Shown one piece after another: positions 1 to 9,547 of a stretch of 64,000 nt of DNA. Positions within the stretch are counted from its first letter, which is position 1. Each line of letters starts with the position of its first letter. Where the stretch lies: contig CAVWPI010000003.1 of the NCBI GenBank assembly GCA_963756895.1, forward strand, positions 1 to 64,000, written 5' to 3'. This DNA is from DASUAS01 sp963756895 (lineage in GTDB: Bacteria > Actinomycetota > Acidimicrobiia > IMCC26256 > DASPTH01). The notes beneath the pieces are model-generated. The model made no database searches and was not told the DNA's origin. It saw only the letters and a program-made list of their open reading frames with translations. A program made the position numbers and the translations under genes.

Positions 1-139
1 CTTGCCCGACGCCGCGGTCTCCAGCTCGATCGGCCCGGTCATCCACGAGAGCTCGCCGCCCTCGGCGACGATGGACTCGGCCGTCGGCGAGCTGCATCTC
101 GAGCACCGGCATCGTCGTGCCGATCACCTTGTGGTCCAT
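1..139 (-). CDS. AIM24/TIGR00266-family protein, 5' part only
   Basis: The gene runs off the left edge, so only the N-terminus is present. It starts at an ATG (139-137) with MDHKVIGTTMPVLEMQL, typical of the AIM24/TIGR00266 family, a beta-rich family of unclear biochemical role. After about 20 codons the frame breaks near position 80, where one extra C in a GGCC run would explain it. The next frame reads GESIVAEGGELSWMTGPIEL, the expected continuation. The break is probably an assembly indel. The family call rests on this short stretch. Confidence 0.7.
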   Translation of the reverse strand, partial: MDHKVIGTTMPVLEMQLADGRVHRRRGRRALVDDRADRAGDRGVGQ

Positions 140-170
140 CTCAGTCTCCTGCCTGGGGTCGAAGGCTCGG

Positions 171-1038
171 TCAACTGGTGAAGTACGGGCACGTGCCGTC
201 GACCGTGCACCGCCGCGTCGCGCCAGGTGGGCCGGATAGTGATCGGAGAGCGCGCGGTGGTTGGTGCTGGCTACGGTCCGCACCGCGACGTCGCCCTCGG
301 TCCAGTGCCAGCGCACCGAGAAGTTCGGGTCCTCGACGTGGTGGTTGAGGAACCCAGAGCCATCGCGCTCTCGTCGCGCCGCATGCCCACGATCTTGCTG
401 CCATGAACCAGCCCGGACACGAACAGGGCGCGCCGACCGGTGACCGGGTCACTGTGAGCGAGCGGGTGCTGGACGAAGGAACTGGGCCATCGATCCGCTC
501 GGCGACTTCCTCCCCCATGTTCCGCGAGGCGCGATCGTGGAAGTCGGCGCCGGAGTGGTGGCGCACGGTGAGCCGGCAGCAGGAGGTCCTGCATCGCCGG
601 TGAGAACGCGTGGTCCGCGGCAGACAGGCTCGCCCACATCGTGTCGCCACCGCGAGGGATCACCTTGGCGTTGACACCGGGTACGCCGGGGGTTGCGCTC
701 GCCCGGCATCGGTACGTCGGTGTGCCAGCCGTCGGCATCGGCGGGCTGTCGGCCATGTCCTCGATCGTCGACGACATGGCGGTGCCGCCGAACATCTTCG
801 TGAGCGGGTACTGACCAAGCAGACGAACACCGACACGAACGTGAGCTGCTCGTCCTCGGTGAGGTCCTGCCCGTGGAAGAACAGCACCGAGTGCTCGTGC
901 AGCACGTCGCGCAGCTGCTCGCGGTGGGGTCGCCGAGCGGATGACGCAGGTCGACGCCGTCGAGCGACCGCGCCGATGGCGCCGGTGACCGGCGCGATCG
1001 ACGGGCGTGAGGACCGACCGGTTCACGGACGTGGCCAT
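171..1038 (-). CDS. TauD/TfdA-family 2-oxoglutarate-dependent dioxygenase (heavily frameshifted)
   Basis: Pieces in three frames assemble into one TauD-like protein of about 285 residues, the normal family length. Recognisable stretches in order are HEHSVLFFHGQDLTEDEQL, GQYPLTKMFGG, the iron-binding HxD in DGWHTDV, GVNAKVIPRGGDTMWASLSA, the distal His/Arg region HPLAHSDPVTGRRALFVSG, and a C-terminal NHRALSDHYP. Such enzymes are cytosolic Fe(II) hydroxylases that couple oxidation of a sulfonate, ether or acid to 2-oxoglutarate decarboxylation. At least five frame changes occur in under 900 bases, the worst in the window. Conserved residues survive in every piece, which points to bad consensus rather than an old pseudogene. 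It is the last gene of the operon starting at 5384. The start ATG at 1038 is a choice and the substrate is unknown. Confidence 0.72.
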
Positions 1039-1804
1039 ACCGCAGGCTCGTTTCTCGACGAACGCCCCCATGCCCTCGGTGATCTCGGCCGAGAGCCCGG
1101 GGACCATGAACAGGGAGACGTCACCCGGCCGGAGCTCGGCGTTGAGGTCGCGCTTGATCGCGGCGCGGGCGAGGGGGCCGGTGTTGGCGATGGCTCGAGG
1201 ATCCGCTCGGTGCCGGCGTCGAGCTCGTCGTGGGGGACCACCTTGCCGACGAGGCCCATCGCGACCGCCTCGGCGGCGTCGATCTCGTCCGCGGTGAAGA
1301 ACAGGTACGCGCGCCCGGGCCAGCCCGACCACCTCGACCAGGCGGGCCGACATGAGCGGATCGGGGATGCCGCGCAGCAGCTCGGGCACGCGGAACCGGG
1401 CCCGGTCGGAGGCGATCATGACGTCGCAGTGCAGCGCGAGGTCCATCCCGCCGGCGATGCAAGGCCGTTCATCTTCGCGACCCAGAGCTTCGGCAGCGCT
1501 CGATGTGGCGGAACGGGAAGTGGTCGGTCCGGTCCCACTCGGTCGCAGCGCCTCGACATCCTCGGCGTTGCCCGGCCATGTCGCCGCCGGCGCCGAACCA
1601 CTCGTCGGTGCCGGTGAGGCACACCGCGTCGAGCTCGGGCTGCCGGTCGGCCCAGATCGCCGCCCGTTTGAGGCCGCGGTACATGTCCTGGGTGAACGAG
1701 TTGCGCCGCTCGACCCGGTCGACCCGCAGGTGCAGCACGCGGTCCGTCGACGTCGGCGACGAGGAGCGGGTCCCGAGATCGGGGGCGTCGAGCCGGCCGG
1801 TCAC
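1039..1804 (-). CDS. Enoyl-CoA hydratase/isomerase family protein (frameshifted)
   Basis: A crotonase-fold protein of about 255 residues hydrating or isomerising an acyl-CoA. The GTG start at 1804-1802 overlaps the upstream amidohydrolase stop by 4 bp (GTGA), implying translational coupling. Visible pieces are RVERRNSFTQDMYRGLKRA, a first oxyanion-hole loop DEWFGAGGDMAG, MDLALHCDVMIASDRARF, the second-half segment FRVPELLRGIPDPLMSARL, AAEAVAMGLVGKVVPHDEL and a C-terminal GMGAFVEKR. The frame changes around 1490-1450, 1310 and 1190. The exact stop is not visible because the frame runs into the TauD start, so the 3' boundary is approximate. It sits between an amidohydrolase and a dioxygenase in one operon. 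Confidence 0.75.
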
Positions 1805-2983
1805 TTGACGCCGTAGAGCGTGGCCGCGGTGTCGTACAGCACCTTGCGGATGACGTCGTCGGGCAGCGCCGGCGAGCGCTCCTGGCGTAGTCGCGCGGCC
1901 GCTGCGCCGGGCGTGCGCGGGCCCGGGGTGCTGGCAGGTCGGGTGCGGGTAGTCGGTCTCGAACAGGATGTTGTCGGGGTACTGCTCGATCGCGTCGAGC
2001 GCGCTGCTCCTCGAACCAGAAGCAGCCGTAGATCTGGCGGCGGAAGTACTCGCTCGGCAGCAGGTCGTACTCGGGGTGCTCGTCGAGGACGCCGCCGTTG
2101 CGCCACTGCCAGTCGAACGTCTCGATCGCCGCCGGGAGCCAGCCCGACGCCGGACTCGACCGAGACGAACTTCAGGTCCGGGAAGCGGTGGCAGACGCCG
2201 CCGAAGATCAGGTCGGCGATGCAGCGCATGTTGTCCATGAAGATCAGCGACGAGACCTTGGCGAAGTTCGTCATCCAGCCCATGCCGGCCGCGTCGACGA
2301 ACTGGGTGCCCATCGAGCCGCCGCCGACGTGGAAGCTGACCGGCATGCCGGCCTCCTGCGCGGCCGCCCAGATCGGGTCCCAGTGCGGGTGCGCGAGCGG
2401 CGGCTGGCCGTAGTCCTGCGGCTGGTTGCAGAAGTTCACCGCCCGGTGGCCGAGCGCGATGCAGCGCTGGAGCTCGGCGATCGCGAGGTCGACGTCCCAG
2501 AACGGCATCGCGGTGACCGCGAGCAGCCGGTCGGGATCGGCGCTGCACCAGTCGTGCAGGAAGTCGTTGTAGGCGCGCACGCACTGGGCGACGAGCTCGC
2601 GGTCGCCGAGCCGCAGGAAGTAGCCGTTGCCGAAGCCGCCGACGTTGGGGTAGAGCACCTGGGCGTGGATGCCCTCGCGCGTCGAGGAAGCGCGAGGCGC
2701 GCGTCGGCGTCGTACATCGCGCGGGGATCTCGTCGAACGTCTTCGGGATCGACACCGGCATGACCCCGTCGAAGCCGGCCATCGAGTAGTAGCCGGGGGG
2801 GCCGAGGCGCTCGCCGCCGGCCATCCACACGTCGTTGCCGTCGATGCGCTCGATGTGGGGGACGACGTCGTGCATCGCCGGCGGCACGCGCGCGATCCAC
2901 ACGTCGGGCGGCTCGGTGAGATGGGTGTCGACGTCGATGACGGCGACGCGGTCGAACAGATCGGGTGTTGCGGTGGGCGTCAT
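1801..2983 (-). CDS. Amidohydrolase-family (ACMSD-like TIM barrel) protein (frameshifted)
   Basis: The ATG at 2983-2981 overlaps the CoA-transferase stop as ATGA. The N-terminus has VAVIDVDTHLTEPPDVW, the DxH metal-site start of the amidohydrolase-2/ACMSD group. Later segments are LYPNVGGFGNGYFLRLGD, a central VSFHVGGGSMGTQF with the conserved His, SVESGVGWLP-like sequence and FETDYPHPTC carrying the family D-Y-P-H. Frame changes near 2700-2660 and 2130-1930 split it, but the reading resumes to KVLYDTAATLYGVK and a stop at 1801. Relatives decarboxylate or hydrolyse carboxylated substrates in aromatic and steroid-type degradation. A second paralogue lies at 10973-12230. Substrate unknown. Confidence 0.78.
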
Positions 2984-5384
2984 GTCACAGGCCGAGGGGT
3001 GTCGGTGCCGATGAGGTCGGCGGCCTCGAGCTCGGCGATCTCGTCGTCGGAGAGGCCGAGCCCGGTGAGGATCTCGTGGTTGTGCTGGCCGAGCATCGGC
3101 GCCGGGGTGCGCATCCACCGGTCGACGCTGGCGTAGCGGAACGGCAGCGACGGGTGACGCGTGGGCGCCGACGATCGGGTGGTCGAGCTGCTCGTAGTAG
3201 TCGCGGGCGACGAACTGCGGGTGCTCGGAGGTGCGGCGGGCGTCGTAGGCGGGTGCCGCCGGGACCCCGGCCCCGACGAGCAGGTCGACCGCCTTGTCGA
3301 GGTCGATCTCGGCCGCCCAGGCGCCGAGCCGCGTCGTCGAGCGCGTCGTGCGCGGCGCGGCGACCGGCGTGCGTGGCCAGGGCCGCATCGGTCGCCCAGT
3401 CGGGCCGGCCGAGGGCGTCGACCAGCGCCGACCACTGCTCGTCGGTCGCCACCGAGAGCACCAGCCAGCGTTCCGGCGCGTCGGTCGCGTAGATGCCCTG
3501 CGGCGCCGCCCACGGGACTGCGGCTGCCCTCCCGGGAGAGCGGGTTGCCGTAGGCGGTCCACTCCACGATGAGCTCGGCGGAGATGTTGAGCGCGGCTTC
3601 GAACATCGTCGACTCGACGAGCGAACCGACGCCGGTGCGGTCACGCACCTCGAGGGCGACGAGCCCGCCGACGACTGCGTGCATGCCCCCGTTGGGATCG
3701 CACGGCCCCCGCTGGATGCGCGGCTGGTCGTCGACGTGGCCGGTGAGCCACGCGAGCCCGGTGACCTGTTCCATGGTCTGCGCGAAGCCGGGCCGGTCGC
3801 GCCACGGACCGTCGAGGCCGAACGCCGGCATGCGCACCATCACCGCCCGCGGGTTGCGCGCGTGCACGACATCCCAGCCGAGATCGAACTGCTCGATGAC
3901 CCGCGGCGTGTAGTTCTCGAGCACGATGTCGCACTGCTCGACCATGCGTAGCGCGAGTTCCCGTCCCTCCGGGCGCGCGAGGTCGAGGGTGAGGTCACGC
4001 TTGTTGGTGTTCGAGACGTGGAAGAGCGCGCTGTAGTCCCACCAGTTGCGGCGATCCGTGCTCACCCCGCTGGTGAAGCGCATGCCGTCGGGTCGGGTGA
4101 CCGATTCCACGTGCACCACGTCGGCGCCGAGCGCGGCGAGCATGGCCGACGCCGACGGGCCCGCCCACCAGGCGGTGAGGTCGAGGACCTTCACCCCGTG
4201 CAGCGGGAGCGTGCGGTCGCGGGTCGCGGGCGCCTTCGGGGGACGGGGCACGACCGCGCCCGTGTGCTCCCCCAGGCGCGGCGCCGGCCGCGGTGGCGGT
4301 GAACCTTCGCCGTCGATGCGCCACGATCGCCGGGGCACCCGGAACCGCCCACTCGGATCGTCGGTCCAGGATCCGCGTGCAGCGGCTTGTTCGAGCTCGA
4401 CGACCGCGGGGCCGTCGCACACCGGGGCCACCGGGATCCGGAGCTCGGCCGCCAGCGCCACCACCTCGGCGGTCGTGTGCTTGGTGGTCCAGGCGTGGAT
4501 GATCCCGTTCCACTCCTCCCAATTCATCACCCGGTGCGCGATGGACGCCCAGTACCCGTCCTCGATCAGGTCGGGCCGTTCGATCATCAGGAGGAAGCTG
4601 TCGAACTGGGTGCGGGTGTTGGTGTTGAACCCGACGTAGCCGTCGGACGTCGGCTCGATCGACGGCGTCTCGAAGCTGCGGCCGGGCGCGCCGGATTCGG
4701 GCGGCCGCGCAGCGAGTCCATGAGGTCGGCGGCGGTGGTCCCCGTGGTGTTCGCGACCTCGGCGATGGCGAGATCGACGAGCTCGCCCGGACCGCCCTGA
4801 CGCACCACCCGGCTCGCGCCCAACGTCGCGACCGCGGCGTAGAGGCCGCTCACCCATTCCATCGTGCGCCCGCCCGCCTGCACCGGTTCGCGGCTCGGGT
4901 GGCCGCGCACCGCGAGCGCGCCGCTCTCGGCCTGCAGCGTGAGCTCGGTCGCGGGTCGCTCGGCGTACGGACCCTCGAGGCCGTAGGGCGTGATCGACGT
5001 CACCACCAGCTGGGGGAAGCGCTCGTGGAGGGCCGCGGGATCGGTCGCCACGCCCTGCGCGCCCATGCCCGGTGAGCTGGTGATCAGGATGTCGGCTCCC
5101 GCGAGCAGGTCGGCGATCTCACCATCCATGTCGATGGGGTCGACGGGGTCGTTCACCACGATCGAGCGGTGACCGAAGTGCAGGAATTGGAAGAGCGCAC
5201 CGTCCTCGCCGTCCGGCGTGCCCTCCCAGTAGTTCGTGTTGGTCCAACGGCGGAGCGGATCACCGTCGGGCGACTCGACCTTGATCACGTCGGCGCCCGC
5301 GTCGCCCAGCAGCTTGGCGCAGTAGCCCCCCGGGATGCCCGAGGAGCAATCGACCACCTGCAGATCCGTGAGCAGATCCATCAC
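2980..5384 (-). CDS. Tandem (double-domain) CaiB/BaiF family III CoA-transferase
   Basis: Two complete CaiB/BaiF domains lie in one gene of about 800 residues. Domain 1 begins VVDCSSGIPGGYCAKLLGD; domain 2 begins VLDLTAWWAGPSASAMLAAL after a proline-rich linker. Family III enzymes move CoA between carboxylic acids through an aspartyl thioester. By alignment with the family, the Asp is a Glu in domain 1 (GGRTMEWVSGLYAA, about residue 175) and is kept in domain 2 (RGPCDPNGGMHA). Single-base frame changes occur near 4690, 3520 and 3300-3180. The start is GTG 5384 or ATG 5381. It is the first gene of the minus-strand operon, 62 bp from the divergent gene at 5447. Likely role: activating the pathway substrate as its CoA thioester. 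Confidence 0.85.
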
Positions 5385-5446
5385 GCAAAGGTAACCCGTC
5401 GCGCCCGGTCGGCGACCTGGACGTCAGGTCGAGGCGTCCCGGTAGC

Positions 5447-6388
5447 GTGAGCGAGATGCTGAACCGGGTCACCCAATTGCTGGGTGTCGAACACCCGATC
5501 GTGCAGGCCCCGATGGGGTACATCGCGCGGGCGCAGTTGGCGTCGGCGGTGTCGAACGCAGGCGCGCTCGGGATCATCGAGACGTCGTCGGGCCGACTCG
5601 ACCAGGTGCGCGACGAGATCGTGAAGATGCGCGACCTCACCGACAAGCCCTTCGGGGTGAACATCGCGCAGGCGTTCGTGCGCGATGCCGGCATCGTCGA
5701 GTTCGTGCACGACCAGGGCGTGCGGTTCGCAACCACGTCGGCCGGCGACCCGCACCGCTACACCGACGCGTTGCACGAGGCCGGGATCACCGTGTTCCAC
5801 GTCGTGCCCAACCTCCACGCCGCGCTGAAGGCCATCGACGCCGGCGTCGACGGCATCGTCGCCGAAGGTGGCGAAGGCGGCGGGTTCAAGAGCCAACGCG
5901 ACGTCGCGTCGATGGTGCTGCTGCCACTGGTGTGCTCGCAGGTCGACGTTCCGGTGATCGCGGCGGGCGGCATCTGCGACGGCCGCAGCATGGCAGCCGC
6001 GTTCGCGCTCGGCGCCGAGGGTGTGCAGATGGGCACGCGCATGGTCTCGGCGGCGGAGTCGCCGGTGCACGACAACTACAAGCAGCTCATCGTCGGCTCG
6101 GCCGAGACCGGCACCGTGATGCTCAACCGGTTCCACAAGCCGGGGTTCCGCGTGTTGGCGACGCCGTACAGCGAGGAACGCGAGACGACGACCGACCCGA
6201 TCCCGATGGCGCCGCTCGACGGGCTGCTGTCGCTCTACTTCGATGGCAACCTCGACGCCGCATTCGCGTTCGGTGGACAGGTCGCCGGACGCATCGACGC
6301 GGTGCGACCGATCAAGGAGATCATCGAGCAGACCATCGAGGAGTTCCACGACACCGTGCGCACGCTCGCGGCGGAGTACTCGGAGTGA
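5447..6388 (+). CDS. Nitronate monooxygenase / 2-nitropropane dioxygenase-like flavoprotein
   Basis: An intact FMN-dependent TIM-barrel protein of 313 residues. It opens with HPIVQAPMGYIARAQLASAV, the family N-terminal motif, and contains VDGIVAEGGEGGGFKS and VPVIAAGGICDGRSMAAAFA followed by GAEGVQMGTRM, the FMN phosphate-binding half. The GTG at 5447 is taken as start, with a GAGG about 12 nt upstream; an ATG three codons on is possible. Its last codons overlap the next gene (GTGA at 6385-6388). Many relatives in acyl-CoA clusters are not nitronate oxidases and may act as enoyl reductases, so the exact reaction is open. Confidence 0.85.
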   Translation: MSEMLNRVTQLLGVEHPIVQAPMGYIARAQLASAVSNAGALGIIETSSGRLDQVRDEIVKMRDLTDKPFGVNIAQAFVRDAGIVEFVHDQGVRFATTSAGDPHRYTDALHEAGITVFHVVPNLHAALKAIDAGVDGIVAEGGEGGGFKSQRDVASMVLLPLVCSQVDVPVIAAGGICDGRSMAAAFALGAEGVQMGTRMVSAAESPVHDNYKQLIVGSAETGTVMLNRFHKPGFRVLATPYSEERETTTDPIPMAPLDGLLSLYFDGNLDAAFAFGGQVAGRIDAVRPIKEIIEQTIEEFHDTVRTLAAEYSE

Positions 6389-8617
6389 GCGCCCTCGACG
6401 GGTTGCGCGTCGTCGAAGTCACCGACGGCATCGCGGGGGCCTACGCGGGGAAGCTGCTCCGTGACCAGGGCGCGACGGTGGTGAAGGTGGATCGGGCGTC
6501 GCGGCTGCGCCACTGGTCGGCGGCGACACCGGATGCACCACTCGACGGCATCGGCGCGCTCGCCGCGTTCCTCGACGCGGGCAAGGAGCTCGTGCCGGAC
6601 GTCGGCGACGCCACGGACGCCGACATCGTCGTGAGCGAGGGCGAGGGCGTCGACGTCGGCGGATCGCCGTCGGCCGCGATCGTGCGGATCGAACCGTTCG
6701 GGCTGGACGGGCCCCTGTCCGGCGTGCCGGCGTCGGAGTTCACGCTGCAGGCGTGGTGCGGGCTCATGTCCGGCTGCGGCACGCCGACCACGCCGCCGCT
6801 CCAGATGGGGATCCTGCACGGCCAGTGGGCGACCGGCGCGGTCGCAGCCATGGCCGCCCTCGCGGGCGTGCGCGCCGCGCGCGCCACCGGGGTCGCGCCG
6901 TCGATCGAGGTGAGCGCGCTCGAGGTGATGGCCGTCGTCCTCAACAATTATCCGCCGCTCTACCGGCAGTTCACCGGCTCCGTGTCGTTCATGTCGCGCA
7001 GCGGCGACTGGCCCCAGGTCGTGCCGTGCCAGGACGGCTGGATCGGGTTGTGCGTGTTCACCCCCCAGCAGTGGTCCGACTTCGCGGCGATGATCGGCCG
7101 TGAGGACCTCTCCGCCGACGACCGCCTGAACTCCATGGGGGGCCGCGGGCGCAACCGCGCCCTCGCGGAGTCCGTCGTGCGCCCGTGGCTGGAGACGCAC
7201 ACCGTCGCCGAGATCTGTGAGCTGGGCGAGTTGTTCCGCGTGCCCGTCGCGCAGGTCGGCAACGGTCGTGACGTGCTCGCCATGGACCACTTCGTCGAGC
7301 GCGGCGTGTTCGTCGAGCATCCCGAAGCCTTCGTGGCGCCACGCCCACCGTTCCTGGCGACGATCTCGCCGGCGCCCGCGCCGGCCGGCTCGGTCCGCGT
7401 CGGCGCCGCCGCGCGGTCCCCTCCCGCTGTCGGGCGTCACCGTCGTCGACCTCACCGCGTTCTGGGCCGGTCCTGCGTGCACGCACCAGCTCGCCACGCT
7501 CGGCGCCGACGTGATCAAGGTCGAGTCGCCCAGCCGTCCCGACGGCATGCGCTTCGCCACGGTGAAGCCGCCCACCGAGCCCGACTGGATGGAGTACGGA
7601 CCCACGTTCCACGGCACCAATCCCGGGAAGCGGTCGGTGACGATCGACTTCTCGACGCCGGAGGGACGCGACCTGGTGCTGCGACTGGTCGAGCGCGCCG
7701 ACGTGGTCGTCGAGAACTTCACGCCGCGCGTGCTCGGCAACGTCGGACTCGAGTACGACGACCTGGTGGCGCGCCGAGCCGACGTGATCCTGCTGCGCAT
7801 GCCCGCGTTCGGGCTCGACGGCCCGTGGCGCGACCGACCGGGCTTCGCGCAGACGACCGAGCAGGTGTCGGGCATCGCCTGGATGACCGGCGAGGCCGAC
7901 GGCGAGGCGCTCGTGCGCAGCACCATCGATCCGATCGCCGGCATCCACGGCGCGTTCGCAGTGCTCGCCGCGCTCGCGCACCGGGACCGGACCGGCGAGG
8001 GGCGACAGATCGAGATGCCGATGGCCGAGGTGGCGATGAACGTCGCCGCCGAGCCGATCGTCACCTGGTCGGCCACCGGCGTGCTGCTCGAGCGCAGCGG
8101 TGATCGGGGCGCGCCCGGGGCGCCCCAGGGTGTGTACGCGTGCGACGGTCACGAGCAGTGGGTCGCGCTGTCGATCACCGACGACGACGAGTGGCGCGCG
8201 CTGGTCGAGGTCCTGGGCGACACATCGTGGGCGAGCGATCCCGCGCTCTCGTCGGGCGCGGGTCGTCGCGCGCGACACGACGAGCTCGACGCCGCGCTGA
8301 GCGAGTGGTTCGCCGGGCGGGACCGCGACGAGACCGTCGACGCGCTGCTGGCGGCGGGGGTGCTGGCGGCGCCGGTGTGGGACCAGATGATCCAGGACGA
8401 GCTGCCACAACTTGCCGAGCGCGGGTTCAGCCAGTGGCTCGAGCACCCGGTCGCCGGGAGTGTCGGCTATCCCGGCACCGGCGTGCGGGCCGACACCTTC
8501 GACAACTCGTACCGGGCCCCCGCCCCGACCGTCGGCCAACACACCACCGAGGTCCTCACCGAGTTGGGACTCACCGCCGACGAGATCGACGCCCTCCGAC
8601 AGTCGGGCGTCGTCTGA
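6385..8617 (+). CDS. Tandem (double-domain) CaiB/BaiF family III CoA-transferase, second copy
   Basis: Same architecture as the gene at 2980-5384 but on the opposite strand. Domain 1 (residues 1 to about 340) starts LDGLRVVEVTDGIAGAYAGK. Domain 2 starts GVTVVDLTAFWAGPACTHQL and ends with the family tail TEVLTELGLTADEIDAL. The aligned catalytic position is Gln in domain 1 (ILHGQWATGAVAA, about residue 147) and Asp in domain 2 (STIDPIAGIHGAF). One frame change near 7425 lies in the inter-domain linker. The GTG start overlaps the nitronate-monooxygenase-like stop. The two CoA-transferases flank the divergent promoter, suggesting a common pathway. Confidence 0.85.
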
Positions 8618-8636
8618 CCTCGCCGTCCCCCGAACA

Positions 8637-8675
8637 TGCGTCAAGGTTGCGCAGATATTCCGCAACGCTGACGCA
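8637..8675. terminator. Hairpin between convergent genes, probable bidirectional terminator
   Basis: TGCGTCA pairs with TGACGCA (7 bp), then after a 2-nt internal mismatch GTTGCG pairs with CGCAAC (6 bp) around a 9-nt loop. It fills the gap between the CoA-transferase stop (8617) and the converging SDR stop (8687). No U-tract follows, as is common in high-GC actinobacteria. Confidence 0.6.
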
Positions 8676-8686
8676 GGAAGCGGTTG

Positions 8687-9547
8687 TCAGGGGGTGCGGT
8701 GGCGGAGGGGGCCCGCGGGGAGGTTGCCGTCGACGTCGGTGAACCCGTACTCGTCGGCCAGATCGCGGGCGGAGACCGCCTGCCCCGACCAGCGGGTGAC
8801 GGCCGGATCGGTCGCCAGCGCGACGACGGCGCGACCCATGAAGCGAGGCGACTCCGACGTGCTCAGGTCGAGGCTGTCGGGAAGCAGGCCCATGGCCGCC
8901 CCGACGTCGATGCGCTCGGTGCGCACGAACCCCGGCCACACCGAGACCACGGCGACGCCGGACGCGTCGCGCGACGCGAGCTCGTGCGCGGTGTCGGCGG
9001 TGATGCGGTCGAGCGCGCACTTCCCCACGCCGTACGCGACCTGCCACGCGTACTCCTCGGCGCCCGACGAGCTCACGTTGACGACGAGACCTGCATTCGC
9101 GGGCACCATCGCGCGTGCGGCGAACACGCTGGCGACGTAGGCGGAGCGCGTCCCCACGTCGATCATGTCGTCCCAGTTGGAGAGGTCGGCCTCCCAGAAC
9201 GGCAGTCCCGACGTCAGCTGGTCGGTCACGATGAAGGCGTTGTTCACGAGCACGTCGAGCCGTCCGTGCTCGGCGAGCACGCGGTCGAACAACGCCTCGA
9301 CCGCGGCGTCGTCGCGGTGGTCGAGCGCGACCGCGATGCCACTGCCGCCGGCTTCCCGGCCGATGGCGTCGATCTCCTGAGCCGTGGCGCCGATCGTGCC
9401 CGGCAGCGGGTGGTCGTCCTCACTGGTGGAGCGGGCCGTCGCGTACACCGTCGCGCCGGCGGCGCCGAGCTCGAGCGCGATGCCCTTGCCGATCCCCCGG
9501 CTCGCGCCGGTGACGATCGCGACCGTGCCTTCCAACCGTCCGCTCAC
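8687..9547 (-). CDS. Short-chain dehydrogenase/reductase (DHRS1-like)
   Basis: An intact SDR of 286 residues. The Rossmann motif TGASRGIGKG is at the N-terminus, NNA is in DVLVNNAFIV, and the active-site tetrad segment is VSSSGAEEYAWQVAYGVGK (Ser, Tyr-x-x-x-Lys as YGVGK). The C-terminus DEYGFTDVDGNLP resembles that of the SDR at 19067, its likely paralogue. It oxidises or reduces an alcohol/ketone with NAD(P)(H). The GTG start overlaps the esterase stop (GTGA at 9547-9544), so it is translationally coupled to the esterase. Substrate unknown. Confidence 0.88.
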   Translation of the reverse strand: MSGRLEGTVAIVTGASRGIGKGIALELGAAGATVYATARSTSEDDHPLPGTIGATAQEIDAIGREAGGSGIAVALDHRDDAAVEALFDRVLAEHGRLDVLVNNAFIVTDQLTSGLPFWEADLSNWDDMIDVGTRSAYVASVFAARAMVPANAGLVVNVSSSGAEEYAWQVAYGVGKCALDRITADTAHELASRDASGVAVVSVWPGFVRTERIDVGAAMGLLPDSLDLSTSESPRFMGRAVVALATDPAVTRWSGQAVSARDLADEYGFTDVDGNLPAGPLRHRTP

